64,000 nt of DNA from Phialophora verrucosa. Taxonomy: Eukaryota > Ascomycota > Eurotiomycetes > Chaetothyriales > Herpotrichiellaceae. The notes under the pieces are model-generated. The model searched no databases. It saw only the letters and a program-made list of their open reading frames with translations, and was not told the origin of the DNA. The position numbers and the translations under genes were made by a program. Positions 42,726-54,347 of the stretch are shown here, piece after piece. Position 1 is the stretch's first letter, and each line of letters begins with the position of its first letter. The DNA is taken from NCBI GenBank assembly GCA_002099365.1, contig MSED01000010.1:434001-498000 (forward strand), written 5' to 3'.

Positions 42726-43952
42726 TTAGAAATTTTGAGCAATTCCGCCTTGGCCCTGTGGAAATGTCGGTGCTCGCTCTATGCGAGTATTTCTCCTGGC
42801 TTGGTTGTCCCGTATAACTGGTTGGACCCCGGCACCCCCGTACGAGCCGTCGCCATAAGGACCATGGCTGGCGTTCGCGTCGTTGTATATGTTATAAGGC
42901 ACTTCTTCCTGGTAATATGGACCAGGGACGTGAGGTGCATCTGAGGAGGCCTCGGAATGGTGGCCTGAGGAGTAGGCAGAGGAAGCATTTGATGGCCCGC
43001 GGCGGATGTCTCCTGTTCCGCTGCGGTGCCTGTGCAGTCCTCCCGCGGCAACCCCTAGGGCTCCGACACCATCGCCACTTTCGGGATGGCCGTTCATCAG
43101 AGGAGCCTCGGAGTAACGATCCGACGTAGTGTTGGGCGACGCTTGCGCACCATAACCGCCCGGCTGGCTACTGCTCTCTGACAAGGCTGGACCACCAGCA
43201 CCGAAGCCATTCGAACCTAGAGTAGTGGATGCTTTTCGGTTTGAAGAAGTAGCTCCCCATCCACGATACCCGCCGCTGTCATCTGGCCCTTCCGAGGTGT
43301 TGTCCGCATACCCTGCCGCAGCAACCAGCGTCGGGTCGCTATTGGGATTGAACCCATATTCCGCCATCTCGCTCTTGCGGAGCTCTTCTGCATTCTTCCT
43401 GGCCTTCCTCTTTCTCCACAAGAAGAATCCGATCAAAAACGCTGCGGCGATAACTACAATCGGGATGATAACAGCTATTGCGATCTTCGCGCCTGAGCCC
43501 AAGCCACCTGAAGAAGACGACCCCGAGCCGGAGGCACTTAATGCTGATGGTGTGGGGGTTGCACTTGACGAAGTGAGAGTTGTTTGGTCTGTCGCAGTAT
43601 TGGACGTGGTCTCTTGAGAAAACGTCGATGTGACAACGACGACAGAGGGTGGGAGCGTCGTCGAAGCTTCTGGGGTGGTGGATGGCGTTTGGGTGATGGT
43701 CGATGTAACCTCGACGACACTGGGACTGGGGGTCTCTGTGGATGAGGGAGGAACAACTGTGGTCGACGGGGGAATGGAAGTGACGGAAGTAACGGTAGTT
43801 GGGGGTTCAGATGATGTATCGGGCGTGGAGGTCGTGTCTGATGCTGTGACTGTGACTGTGGTCGAGAAGGAGGTGGTGAGGCTGGTCACCGTCGTGTCTA
43901 TCGTCGTCAGGCTGACCGAGTCGGTCAGGTCTGTACTCGTGTCGGTCGACAT
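42726..43952 (-). CDS. Ser/Thr-rich single-pass membrane protein (wall-sensor-like)
   Basis: One exon, 408 aa. Residues 1-150 are mucin-like and dominated by Ser, Thr, Pro and Val, a likely O-mannosylated outside domain. One transmembrane helix follows at about residues 158-182 (IAIAVIIPIVVIAAAFLIGF), then a basic stop-transfer WRKRKARKN and a disordered Gly/Ser-rich cytoplasmic tail. This is the layout of fungal Mid2/Wsc-type surface sensors, but there is no signal peptide and no WSC cysteine domain. It may insert by its single helix, or a first exon may be missing. The function is inferred from layout only. Confidence 0.72.
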   Translation of the reverse strand: MSTDTSTDLTDSVSLTTIDTTVTSLTTSFSTTVTVTASDTTSTPDTSSEPPTTVTSVTSIPPSTTVVPPSSTETPSPSVVEVTSTITQTPSTTPEASTTLPPSVVVVTSTFSQETTSNTATDQTTLTSSSATPTPSALSASGSGSSSSGGLGSGAKIAIAVIIPIVVIAAAFLIGFFLWRKRKARKNAEELRKSEMAEYGFNPNSDPTLVAAAGYADNTSEGPDDSGGYRGWGATSSNRKASTTLGSNGFGAGGPALSESSSQPGGYGAQASPNTTSDRYSEAPLMNGHPESGDGVGALGVAAGGLHRHRSGTGDIRRGPSNASSAYSSGHHSEASSDAPHVPGPYYQEEVPYNIYNDANASHGPYGDGSYGGAGVQPVIRDNQARRNTRIERAPTFPQGQGGIAQNF

Positions 43953-45560
43953 TGTGACTAGAGGGCGATAGAAGCTGAATCAGGGCACAGAGATGCTTGC
44001 CGCGGCAAGCAGAAAGAACCAGGGCTCCAGCAAGATATGAGATCGAGACGCAGGTTCGCGAGGTCCCAAGGGTTACCGATGCATTGAATCGGACACAAAT
44101 CGATCTGTCTTCGATGACAGGTTCTCGCAATCGCCGTAAGCTGGACGAAGGAGGTGAGGTTGGAAAAGAGAGTTAGATTGGATGTCAGTGCGTGGGTGTG
44201 TCAGGCTCTGTGTCAGGACGCGAACTCTATCTTGCGGCCGTCTCGTCCAATGATATGGCGATGGTATGATGATAAGTGGCAAAATATGTTGTTTCAACAA
44301 CTGGAGCGCGGAATGTGCGTGGGAGGAGGTATACAATGTGTAGGTAACGAGCGATATAGCTGGAGATGAGGTGACTGGCAGTTGAGGGCGAGATGCTAAG
44401 GAGAGTCAGGCCGCAGCTGTGGCAAGCGAAGAGGGCAGAGCTGTGAAGGACAGTAGGAGAGGAGAGGATTGTGGTAGTATTGATGGAGATTGAGGAGCAG
44501 CCTCCAAGTGTGGGTAGCATTTAAAATTGCAATTGGCTGCGCTGGTCCCTTTGGGCTAGATCTGTCGCGCCCGTTGCGCTGCTAACTGCCAGATTTAGGT
44601 CTAGTAGGCGCACCCAAGGCCCCCGCTCTGCCGAGTTTTCCAGGTGTGTCACCCATTTCGAGAAAACTGGGCACCATCCCGGCTTCGAGGGGTGGGAGAA
44701 GCACTTGCGAGCATGCAAATCCTTCCAAAGAGACGCTACTGTACTCGTAGGAGATCAATGATCGAACGCCGAGACGATACACAGCAGTTGACGACGTCAA
44801 CCACAAAGAGCGTCGGCAGGCTGCTTTGCGGCAGGTTGCAGCTTCGGTATCGCCCTGAGCCTGCTTTGGTACCCTGTCGTGTCTGTGTGCAGATTCAGCT
44901 GACACCGTCGCTGTCGGGGAAGAAATTCCAGGCCAGCTCTTCGATGACCGTGATACACAAGTCGCACCGAAGCGATGGATTTGTACCACATCATCACCAG
45001 CCTCATGGACAATTGCCCTGTAGTGAGCCGGGCCATTTCCCAGGCCTTTGTCACGCTTCTGGATTCGGCTTCACGGCTTCCCGCCTGCGTTTCCCCAGAG
45101 CAGTCGTGCCGAGCTGTCAAGGTTCTGCTAGCTTGCTGCAGCTGCTCGACCGTCCAGTAGGATATGTGACATGATCCGATCGGAAAGCTGCGTTATGCAC
45201 GTCGCATGCAATAGTAGGGGTAGAAAGCAAGGCCCGAAAAATCCAACTAAAGATGTCAAGGGCAGCTCCTACTCACTGCATGTGGAACAGACGAGAGAAC
45301 TGCGTCAGTTCACAGGCGTATCAGACAATGCAGAACCGATCTCTATTTATCAATCCTCCCAGTCATATTGTACATTGAGTATTTTCGTCGAGCAGGATTT
45401 GACCGCTGTCGGCTTTTCAAAATGGCATCTTCTTACCCAAACGTGACGAGCGGGGGCCTCTTCACCGCTCAGAACGCCGTTCGCTATGCTCGAAAGCCCT
45501 ATGCAATGGCAGTGCCAAGATATCGAATATGTAGATACACACAGTCCCCGCCGAACGCTA
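43953..45560. other. Intergenic, 1.6 kb
   Basis: Upstream region of the Ser/Thr-rich gene and 3' flank of the next minus-strand gene. Overlapping ORFs on both strands between 44580 and 45170 show no family features. Confidence 0.4.
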
Positions 45561-47901
45561 TCATCGATTTAGATCCCATTGTGGCCTCAAAGCCGCAGCA
45601 AGCTCGTCTCTGGTGCCTGCTACCTCCTTCGGGATTCGGCTGACGCGGTATGCTCCGGTCCGAATGTTGTGGGCGTGGAGGGCTGAAATTCCAGAGCGAT
45701 TGCTGCGGATACTTCCAGTTTCGCTAGCGGTATCGTTCGTTCTGAGCCGCCCAGGGGGTGCGAAATCTAATGCAGTGAACGTCGACGACTTGCGCAGTTC
45801 ATGACTACAGACGTTGTTAGCTAACAAGACTGGTTCATATCCGAAGGCGTACTTACGGGCTTGGTATGACGGCCAGATCGTCGAACGATGACACCAGCGG
45901 GATATGCGGTCTTACGGCTGGGGAGTAAGGCCTCAGTCCTCCTCGAAGGCTGTCGGGGGTACCAGCTCTCTGATTATGGTATTTCTTGGGCGGAGCAAAG
46001 TCGATGGGCAGGAAGGTGTCTTCCTTGAGTTTGTGCGGTGTGGGCAGGAGGTTGAGTGCTACTGGCGGCGGCAGTTTCTTCGGCGGCGGCATCCGAGGTC
46101 CACCATACCGACCTGACACGGATGAGAATGCTCTTGGACCGGACTGGTAGCTTCCGTTGGATATCGTGGCGCGATGTCTGCCGTAGCTTCCAGCCTGTGA
46201 CATCCCACGAGGCGCATGGTAGGGTGCCTGATCATGGTAGCCTCCAGGAAAGTGACCTTGGTCATAATTGCCATAGTATCCTTCAGCACCATCATAATAC
46301 TGTGCTTGTTGGCCATGATTCGCGTTCTTGCTGTCATCGAAGTATTCCTTGTAGAAAGATCGGATTCGGTTCGCACGGTCTTCCGGGTTCTCAGAAGGGT
46401 CGTCGGGAGGCAAAGGTCGCATGCCCATCGTGGACCGACGAGGATCATGACCCAATTGCTCTTGGTAGTCATAATAATCTTGATAGTCCTGATCGTCGTA
46501 GTAGTGCTGATCGTGGTCACCGTATGCTTCGTATTCATCGTAGTAGTCCTCATCATCAGCTTGAGTTTGGCCTTGCGATGTGTGGTTGTGTTGATCGCTT
46601 GCGTGCTGACTAATGTCAGTAGAAGGGGCATTCGAATGCTGGGGTGTACTCTCGGACGAAATGGATGCTGTTTGACGAGGCTGCTCTATCTGAACGTCCT
46701 GCTGCTTGTGACCCTGTGAGTCAATGAAGCTCAACTGGGGCAATCGAGGCTCTCGATCCTCGGACGGGGTCACGGTAAGAGTCGGCGCGGAAGATGTCTG
46801 ATCATGAGCAGCAGAATATGCTGACGATGGCAAAGGCGCTGGTGGAGCATCTTTGATGACAACAGGCGGAGGCGGCTGGACATGAACAACCGGAGTGTCA
46901 ACCTTGACTTCCTTCACCGAGGCGGTGGGCGCTTTCTTGTCCGAGTCTTCTTTCGACAACGAAGTGCCTCCGCTGATAAATTGGCCAAGATAATTGTTAC
47001 TAGCTCGTAAAGCGTTGATTGCACCAATGCTACTCGTTGTGCTGACCACAGAGTCACGGGCAGCCTCCGGTGGTGTGGGAGCGAGCAGGTTGTTGCTTTT
47101 AGACGGGGGTAGAGGCTTGCGACCGCCAGAAATCGAATCAGTAGGAGTATCTCGACCAGAAGGCGGAACCCCATTTGCTAACAGACTCTGCTTCGAGTCA
47201 AATGGATATCGACGCGTAGAGGACCCTGTGAAGCTTGAGGAATCGTCGAGTGGGCTTCTGATGCTGGAAGGCGGTCGGATGGAACCATCGTCAGGGATGA
47301 AATCGGTTGCGCGGTACTTGTCGTCACCGGTGTTCAAGCGGGATAGGGAGTGTAGCGACTCCCTGGAGTTCTGCAGCTCGGGTGGCAGTAGGTATGGATT
47401 GTGGGCTCCCATGTCCAGCGACAAGCCACGTTCTCGTCTGAAACCGACCTCCTTCCCCTCAGCCATCGACATCTCGGGATGTTTCCTGCCATTCCGCTTT
47501 CCTCCTCCCTGCTTGGCTACCTCCAGTCCGAAGTCCAGTGATTTGTGTTTGTCGTCGGCGTCTTCGCGTCTTAATTTCCTCACGTGCCGCCGATGCAAGT
47601 ATACCAGCACCACCAACGCGATGCCCAACGGAATCACTACCCCTAATACGATGGGCAAGGTCGTGTCGGATCCACTCGCGCCATAATATTTCTCGCAAGC
47701 ACCCGAGTTATCGTTCTTCCCGCATGAGGTCGTCACTGCCGGAACCGATGTTGTTGAAGATGCCTCGTCCCTGGCTACGAGCGACGGTGCCCTTTCCTCG
47801 TACAGACCTTCAAGCCTCCAGTCTGGGATGGGGCCCGGACGTGCAAAGGGGTTTCTCGCTTGAATCTGGGGTTCATTCTCGGGAATGATCGGGGAGGACA
47901 T
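45561..47901 (-). CDS. Single-pass membrane protein with long disordered tail
   Basis: Two exons, 47901-45857 and 45804-45561, give 762 aa. The intron (GTAAGT...CTGTAG) joins AGC-CC to T-CAT and reads IPSPHELRKSSTF. A short outside segment has three Cys-type positions (SCGKNDNSGACEKYY). It is followed by one transmembrane helix at about residues 83-105 (TLPIVLGVVIPLGIALVVLV) and RRHVRKLRRED. The 650-residue tail is disordered, with Ser-rich, Gln-rich and Tyr/Asp-rich parts (YYDEYEAYGDHDQHYYDDQD). Repeated short phrases near both ends (DFIPDDGS, PIDFAPPKK, LDFAPPGR) suggest docking motifs. It resembles conserved, unnamed Pezizomycotina membrane proteins. I assign no function. Confidence 0.8.
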
Positions 47902-50900
47902 GACATAGAGGTGAATGTAATAGAGGATGTCCTGCCTGGTGACGAAGGCAGACGAGTGAATTAATAATTACCCGCTTAACAGGGCATTTCGGAGGGGTTT
48001 CAAGGCGTAGAGTCTGTCGAGGGCAACGTCGTCACAGAGCTGGAGTACGGTGGTCAGTGTTTGGTCCAGACTGTGCACGGAATGACGGACGTGGACCAGT
48101 CCACACAACAGCAAAAGGAGTGTAGTTGAAAGAATGACTAGGGTCAGATACCCAAAAGAATGACTGTAGTTGGAAGAAACGAGGGACAAAGAGATCGACC
48201 GAAGCTGGTGTCGTCTGCTCAAAGCATTGTAGAGGTTGCTGAAAGCAAACGTTGTGGCATACAAAGGAGATGCAACTCGAAGGGCAGATGGTGCCAAGCT
48301 TTGATGCGGCGGTCGGGGGCCACGGAGCTTCATCCCAGCTCCCGGGGGGGTTCAGGCGCGTTTAGGCTTCCCTAGGCTTTCCATTTGGCGGTTGCTAGCC
48401 GGGATCAGGCAGAATGAGGCACTCGCGTTAGTGATGCCAGTGGAGACGAATCTCGCGGCTGTGGCTCATTTGTGCAATCATTGTCCTCTGTTGCCCCCGC
48501 TGATCTCAGAAAGGGAGGCAAAGGATTAGCCAGTGGGCTCCGTTAGGCGTGTGTGGGCGCACGGGTGGCTTTCCAGTGGCTTTACCATCGGTCGGGCTTG
48601 GTGAGAAGACACCCAGGTCGATGCTGTCGCGGGCTTCGTTGATGGGTCAGGAGGGCTGCAGAGATATCTTCTCCCAAAGACTTCTTTAACAGACATTGGG
48701 CCTGAACACAAGTACTAATACAGCTGGACATCCCGTAGCTGTGGGATCTCTTCATCTTGGACGAGGAATGTGACCAAAGTGTTTTCACTTTGCACACTAT
48801 CAGTGTAACGATGATTGGCGCCCGTTCTATCTGCGCCGCGGCCACTCAATTTCCGCATCTCTCACTTTACGCCGTCACTAACCTCACACAGGTAAAGGCC
48901 ACACCCACATCGACACGTCTCTGTGGCCGCCGTCTCGCCCCTGTGAATATTCCCTGATCAGCTTCGACTTGCACCTTGCGCACGACACCACGATTCATCC
49001 AGTAGAGTTTGTCTTTCAATTCAAGCAACAGCACTCCGTGACTGATAGGACAGCGACGGCGTTACTGCTGACCCAGCAGACCAAGCCATCGAATCGGCTG
49101 CTTTCCAAGCATAAAGCATGGTTCACTAAGTCAATATTAGCCGATCGGATGTGCCTTCCTCGATATCGACGGTTCGATGATCGATCTCAAGCCAATCTCG
49201 ATTTCAAAGATGCTACACCTCAGGACTAGAATCGCATCCGCTGCCTAAAGTTCACCTCGGGCCGTGCAGGAAGTTGGAAGTGTGTCATATCGAAATCGAG
49301 TTCTTTGAGACCTCGCTGACGTTCTGCGATGGAAAGTGAATGCTCGCTCACTGTGTATCATTCTGTTGCACGACTCGGTATGCAACTGTGCGCACACCTG
49401 GCTCTAGGTTGATTTGGCTTTCGTCACGTTAATGCAAGCATGTGTCCTGAGTTGACCGAACAAGTGTCCTAACTTGAGATCTGCGGCCGTTCTGAGTTTA
49501 TCAACCTGAGATGGCCATCAACTGCTTCTGAAGGCGGACCCAGAATTTGTCGACAAAGGGAGATGGAACAACACACTTTGGTGAACATCTTGGGCTGCGG
49601 CCTAGGTGAGGATGCTTGGTAACATTTCACCCGCTGCACATCGATACCGTTTGGTGCAGGAACGTCAGCTGGAACGGAGGCAAATATAGGCCTTCTCGAG
49701 GCAGGCGAACACTCGGAGACGCTGGGTCAAGCTGGGTCTTGCAGGTATGGATCTGGTTACAGGCTCAAGCTAATCTGTACAAGAGGTAGCAACTTGGTTG
49801 CAACGAGACCAAGCCGTGCGCGAGGCGTCAAGACACCAACAGTTGGCGTCCACCGCTCCTGTTCCAGCTGAACGAAAGCACTATGACAAACAGGGTCGGA
49901 TTATCACGAGCCAAAGAATTCTAGGTATCGAGTGATGCTTTTTGGGTTTTCAACCAGAAAACGCCTTGTCTCACATCGGCCTCGTGCTCCTGCTTGCTGT
50001 TGTCGACAATTCAAACCGTTGATCCTCCAAACTCGTCCTACACCATGAAACAAGGATATCCGGGAATAGGCGTCTGAGCCGCAGAGTGAAGTACTGGTCA
50101 ACCAGCCAACCAAACGGCGAAATTGGTCAAAGTAGGCGCAGACATGTGTTGTGTTGGAGGCTGAGGCTAAGCCAGCAGCTCAAGAAGTCAACTTCTTCTG
50201 ACAGTTGGAGCTCCCGGTCTGCACGGTTGAGAGGGGAGGGGCACTCTGTACTGATGGGATGCTCATCTGAGAACACCGCCAAGGCTTTCTTGAGGCGAAG
50301 ATGGTGACGAGGTATGGAGCAGCCGTGGCCCCATGACACAGCCATTCCCCGGGACGATTTAGGGATTGACGGACGGCAGGCGAATTATCCTGTTGTTCTG
50401 ATGCCAGGACCACTTCCCTCCAGTTGAGCATTCGGGGCATCAGGCCATTGTAGACCCCGCTTGGCCCATGCAAGTTGCTGACCTTGGCCGGTCTGCCACA
50501 GACAGACATAGACCATCGGAGCGCTTGCTAACGGACGTCGCACGGTTGACCCATGGCTTGGAGCGGGTGAGTCGGTGAATGCGAACTTGGCAAAGTACAA
50601 CCTGACAGGCGACAAATCGCCTGTAGTCTGCCATGACAACGAATGGAGAATACCCCCAAACTTGACTGCCGAAATGAGACATGCCTGAATCTGTGGTTTC
50701 GGACATGCAAGCTATGCATCGCCCGTGAAACTTGAGAGTTCGTGGATGTAAAAGGAAGGCGGTAGCTCTTCGTTGTGACATTTACGGAGTACCCGGTAGC
50801 CATGTGCAGACGCACATCTTGGACCTTCAGGCCTCTTTTACTGGACGGCCATTTGCCTCGTCCGCCACCTACAGGACTCCTGTTCTGCATAGTTAGTCAT

Positions 50901-52066
50901 TGCCTACTCATAGGGACTGGAGAGCTGCAGAAATCCAAGCCTCTACAGCTTCGGCACTTCCGAATGATTTCTTCCACCCAGGGAAGGCAAAGCACCCTTT
51001 GCAACCAGCGGATGCGACTGTGTGGAAGTAGTACAGGCTTCTTCCCGCCGTATTCTCCAAGGAACGACGACCACCAGTCTCGCCCCCAATCTAGTGGTGG
51101 TTTAGTAAGTACATAGATCGCCCGAAACGGGACGGTCCCTGGTGCTTTTGGCGAAGCATACGCAACCTGGCCCCCATCACCTCGGGATTAGGGCGACTAT
51201 TGTTTCCAAAGTACCCATCCCAGAGTCTTGGTTGGATGCTGGAGTGTCCTTGTCCATCAACCGTCGGAGAACCAACACCTTGCGTGTGACAGCCTTCAAC
51301 ACGAACGTTTTCCGATGTGGTGTGCTGGCTGGCTCCCGTGCAGCTCGTTACTTTTGCCCCCCCAGCCGGGGTCTTGAAAGCAGAATGATCGGTCCGTTGG
51401 GTGAGAGTCTGGTCTCCCGAGCCGCGCTGGAATAACCGTCATAAGCGATCGTCTCCAGGTCAATGCGTGGCTGGCACGGTCAAGCCAAAGGCGCATAAAC
51501 TCGCCCAGAAACTGTGGATCAGGCCAGCCACGTCTCTCGAACTTCGCGGCTACGCTATGTGTCAGAGATGATTTACGACGCAGTTGAGGCTCTGTTGCGG
51601 AATGTTTAATACAGTCGCCACCTCCGTCTCGACGCCCTCCACCTCTCTTCGGCCCCTCCACGCTGCCCTCTATAATTGATCGAACAGTGTACACGCTTAC
51701 TTGCACAGGCAGAATGACTCTTTCCGCGAGGCTATGTCGTTGATACTACACCCCCAGAAGCGAATGTCCTCGGAAATTCGCGGGCATTCGCATGAAGTCT
51801 CGAACTTGCTGGAGAACCCCGAGAGCAGCAAAGTCCCAAGGACGGATATTGACTCATTCTTGAACAATTTCCGCCAACCAAGCAGTCGGCCCTACTCTCA
51901 AGGTCCCGGGCCATTTGCAAAGGCATGCCCGATGCCTGGGATTCTGAGCCTCGCGCCTTGTGCTCCAGACACTCACGGGTCGCGCATATAATACCTTCCT
52001 GGAATTACACCGAGCTGGACTCCCAGGTCCTCGACGTTCAACTTCTCGTGCGCAGGAGCTGAGATC
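47902..52066. other. Gene-poor stretch, 4.2 kb
   Basis: The longest gap in the window. No ORF here has domains, credible splice chains or low-complexity features of a real protein. The longest are 50440-50781 (-), 50528-50890 (-) and 51701-51991 (+). No terminal inverted repeats or LTRs are visible by eye. It marks the change from housekeeping to accessory content. Confidence 0.45.
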
Positions 52067-53661
52067 ATGAAGGGTCATGTCGTCACTCTCGTTACACTTC
52101 TTGCAAGCCTGAGCCGCGCTCAACACGAAGAGAACGGCTCAGCAGACTTCCTTCCGTGGCAGGACTCCCCCAACTTTCGAGGAACCATGGATATCATCTG
52201 GTCCTGCCTATTCACGGTTTTCATTTGCGTATGGACAGCCGTGCACCTGAACGTCCCGGCACCCCCTGCCACTGACACAATGGTCAAATTATGGGTGAGA
52301 AGAATCAAATGGGGTACGTCTGACGTCTCCTCCTCGATATGGCTCGCTGACGTACCGTAGTCGGAAACTGCTGCATGGTTCCAGAGATCGTCTTACTGCT
52401 GGCTGCCGGGCAGTGGTCGTTTGCTCGCGCGTGTTGGCGCGAAATGAGAGACATCATTGCTGAACAAGACGAAGGACTTGAGCTGGAATCGGGACTCTTG
52501 CCGCCGAAGACGGCCCTTAGCCCCGAAATTAATTCCACCGAACCCTACTTCGAGTCTACTTCCGCCGACGTGAAGGCAGATATGACCCGGCCAAAGCTAC
52601 GGCGATCCGAGACATTCGAACAGCACCAGAAGAGAGAAAGCGACGAAAGATGGACCTTGCGGCACGCATTCTTCGCCAACATGGGCGGATTCCGTCTTCG
52701 AGACAGAACCGGAGCAATGTATATCGTCAATGCCAAGCACATCAACTACCTGGTCCAGCGAAAATACATTGACCTTCCCAAGATAACGCCCCTTGAGATC
52801 AACGACCGGAGCAAGTCCGACTCTCTGGCCAAGTTTCTGGCCATCATGCAAGTCGGGTGGCTGGCCGTTCAGGTGGTTGCCCGAACCATCCAGAAGCTGG
52901 AAACCACGTCGTTGGAGATTACCACTCTGTCATTCGTCGTTTGCACCCTGGGCACATTCATTGCGTGGTATCGTAAACCATACGACGTGCAAACCTTTGT
53001 CATTCTGGAGATGCCCGGCTATGCAATAGAGGACATCGACCTCAAGTTCACCCAGAGGAGCGACGGCATGGAGCGAGATTTGCTGAAGGAATACGTCGCA
53101 GGACATCCAACAAGCAAGGTGGTCGACGACCTTGGAAACCTCTTGGCACCATACAGCAAGTTGACCATCATCGATGATGGCCTCCCAACATTCACGGCGT
53201 CCTTCACCGACGTATATGGCCACCTATGGGGCCGCAAACCATACGACGCAAACCGGATCAGGAATGACCGCCTCCCTATAATGGAGAAGCGTGTCACTCT
53301 GGTCTGTGCATTGACCACCATCGCCTATGCGGGGCTCCATATTGCAGCGTGGAACATTCCCCTGGCCACCGACACCGAACAGGTGCTCTGGCGGGTGTCG
53401 GCGCTCGTCATGATGGGCTGTGTATTTGCCTGGTTCTTTATGGATCATTTCGAGGAATTCCGGGCCCGGAAAAGGTCCAAGAAGGGCCAAGTGACGGGAG
53501 TTATTGTCCCCTGGTGGAGGATCCCCGCCTCTATCGTGGTGACGGTCGTGTACAGCCTGTGCAGGTTGTATGTTCTGGTGGAATCTTTCCTGGCGTTGAG
53601 GAAGATGCCGCCTTCGGCCTATCAGCAGGTCGACTGGGGTCGATGGGTGCCCCATATTTGA
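52067..53661 (+). CDS. Fungal multi-pass integral membrane protein, function unknown
   Basis: Two exons, 52067-52313 and 52361-53661, give 515 aa. The 47-base intron (GTACGT...CCGTAG) joins TGG-G to TC-GGA. A signal-like start (MKGHVVTLVTLLASLSRA) is followed by the family's typical first helix, GTMDIIWSCLFTVFICVWTA with LHLNVP-type continuation. A loop follows with WTLRHAFFANMGGF and INYLVQRKYIDLP, then further helices near residues 260-320 and 410-500. This is a common Pezizomycotina family with no known activity, often found in variable regions and near secondary-metabolite genes. The family match is from recognition of these conserved phrases. Confidence 0.82.
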
Positions 53662-54347
53662 TGGACTGATGATGATGATGAGTGATGAGCGATTGCATGT
53701 GGACAGCCAGATGGTGAGGATCAAGGTGCGAGGAGTTTTTGGCGTCCGTCTCTGGGCCGTACAGAGGGTATTCCGGATTCTGCGTATAGGTGTCATGTTC
53801 TATAGAGGTGTTGGGTCTGGTCCCATATCTAGTTCCGTTCCAGTTCCAGCGAAAGCCAGAAGATGTTCTACTCTATATCTAGACGGCACCAGCCGCTGAC
53901 CCACTGGAAGTTGGGAACGGCTCGAGGAGACATTGACGGGCTACAGGTACTTTGTCTCGACAACCCGCCTCCTTATTGCTACTGCGACGATATTACAATG
54001 TGTCGAAAGCGCGATGCACATGGACTTTTGACTCTCTCGACGTTGCATCAAGTTGAACAAATGTCGCCGAATCCAGCGCCTCGCGAGTTGCGCCACTTTT
54101 GGTTTAGCGACATGCTCGCTTTCCAAGAATCCCGGATTCTCATTCTGCTGCCTGTTCCTCAAGACCCTTAGACCTCACGTACCTCGTACCTCGTATCGCG
54201 ATACTTGCGAACTGTATTTCGGGGAGATGGCTGGCAGTCGATGCGAGCCTCAGCGAGCCAGGTAGTACCTGGAAGGTAATTCTACTGAGAGTTTCTGGCT
54301 CTTGCTCGAAGGTTTCGCTCTCACAGTTGTCTCCCGCGAAACGAACC
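53662..54347. promoter_or_regulatory. Intergenic, upstream of the P450
   Basis: 686 bases with short ORFs but no coding features, including an ATGATGATGATG run near 53668. It must hold the P450 promoter. Confidence 0.4.

Noticed and set aside
46056..46719. Long plus-strand ORFs inside the 45.6-47.9 kb gene
   Set aside because: They are mirror translations of biased codons (Tyr/Asp/Gln-rich) of the minus-strand gene and contain hydrophobic Val/Ile runs typical of such shadows.
50440..50890. Overlapping minus-strand ORFs of 113 and 120 codons
   Set aside because: Composition is random-like, there is no domain, and the two frames overlap without splice signals linking them.
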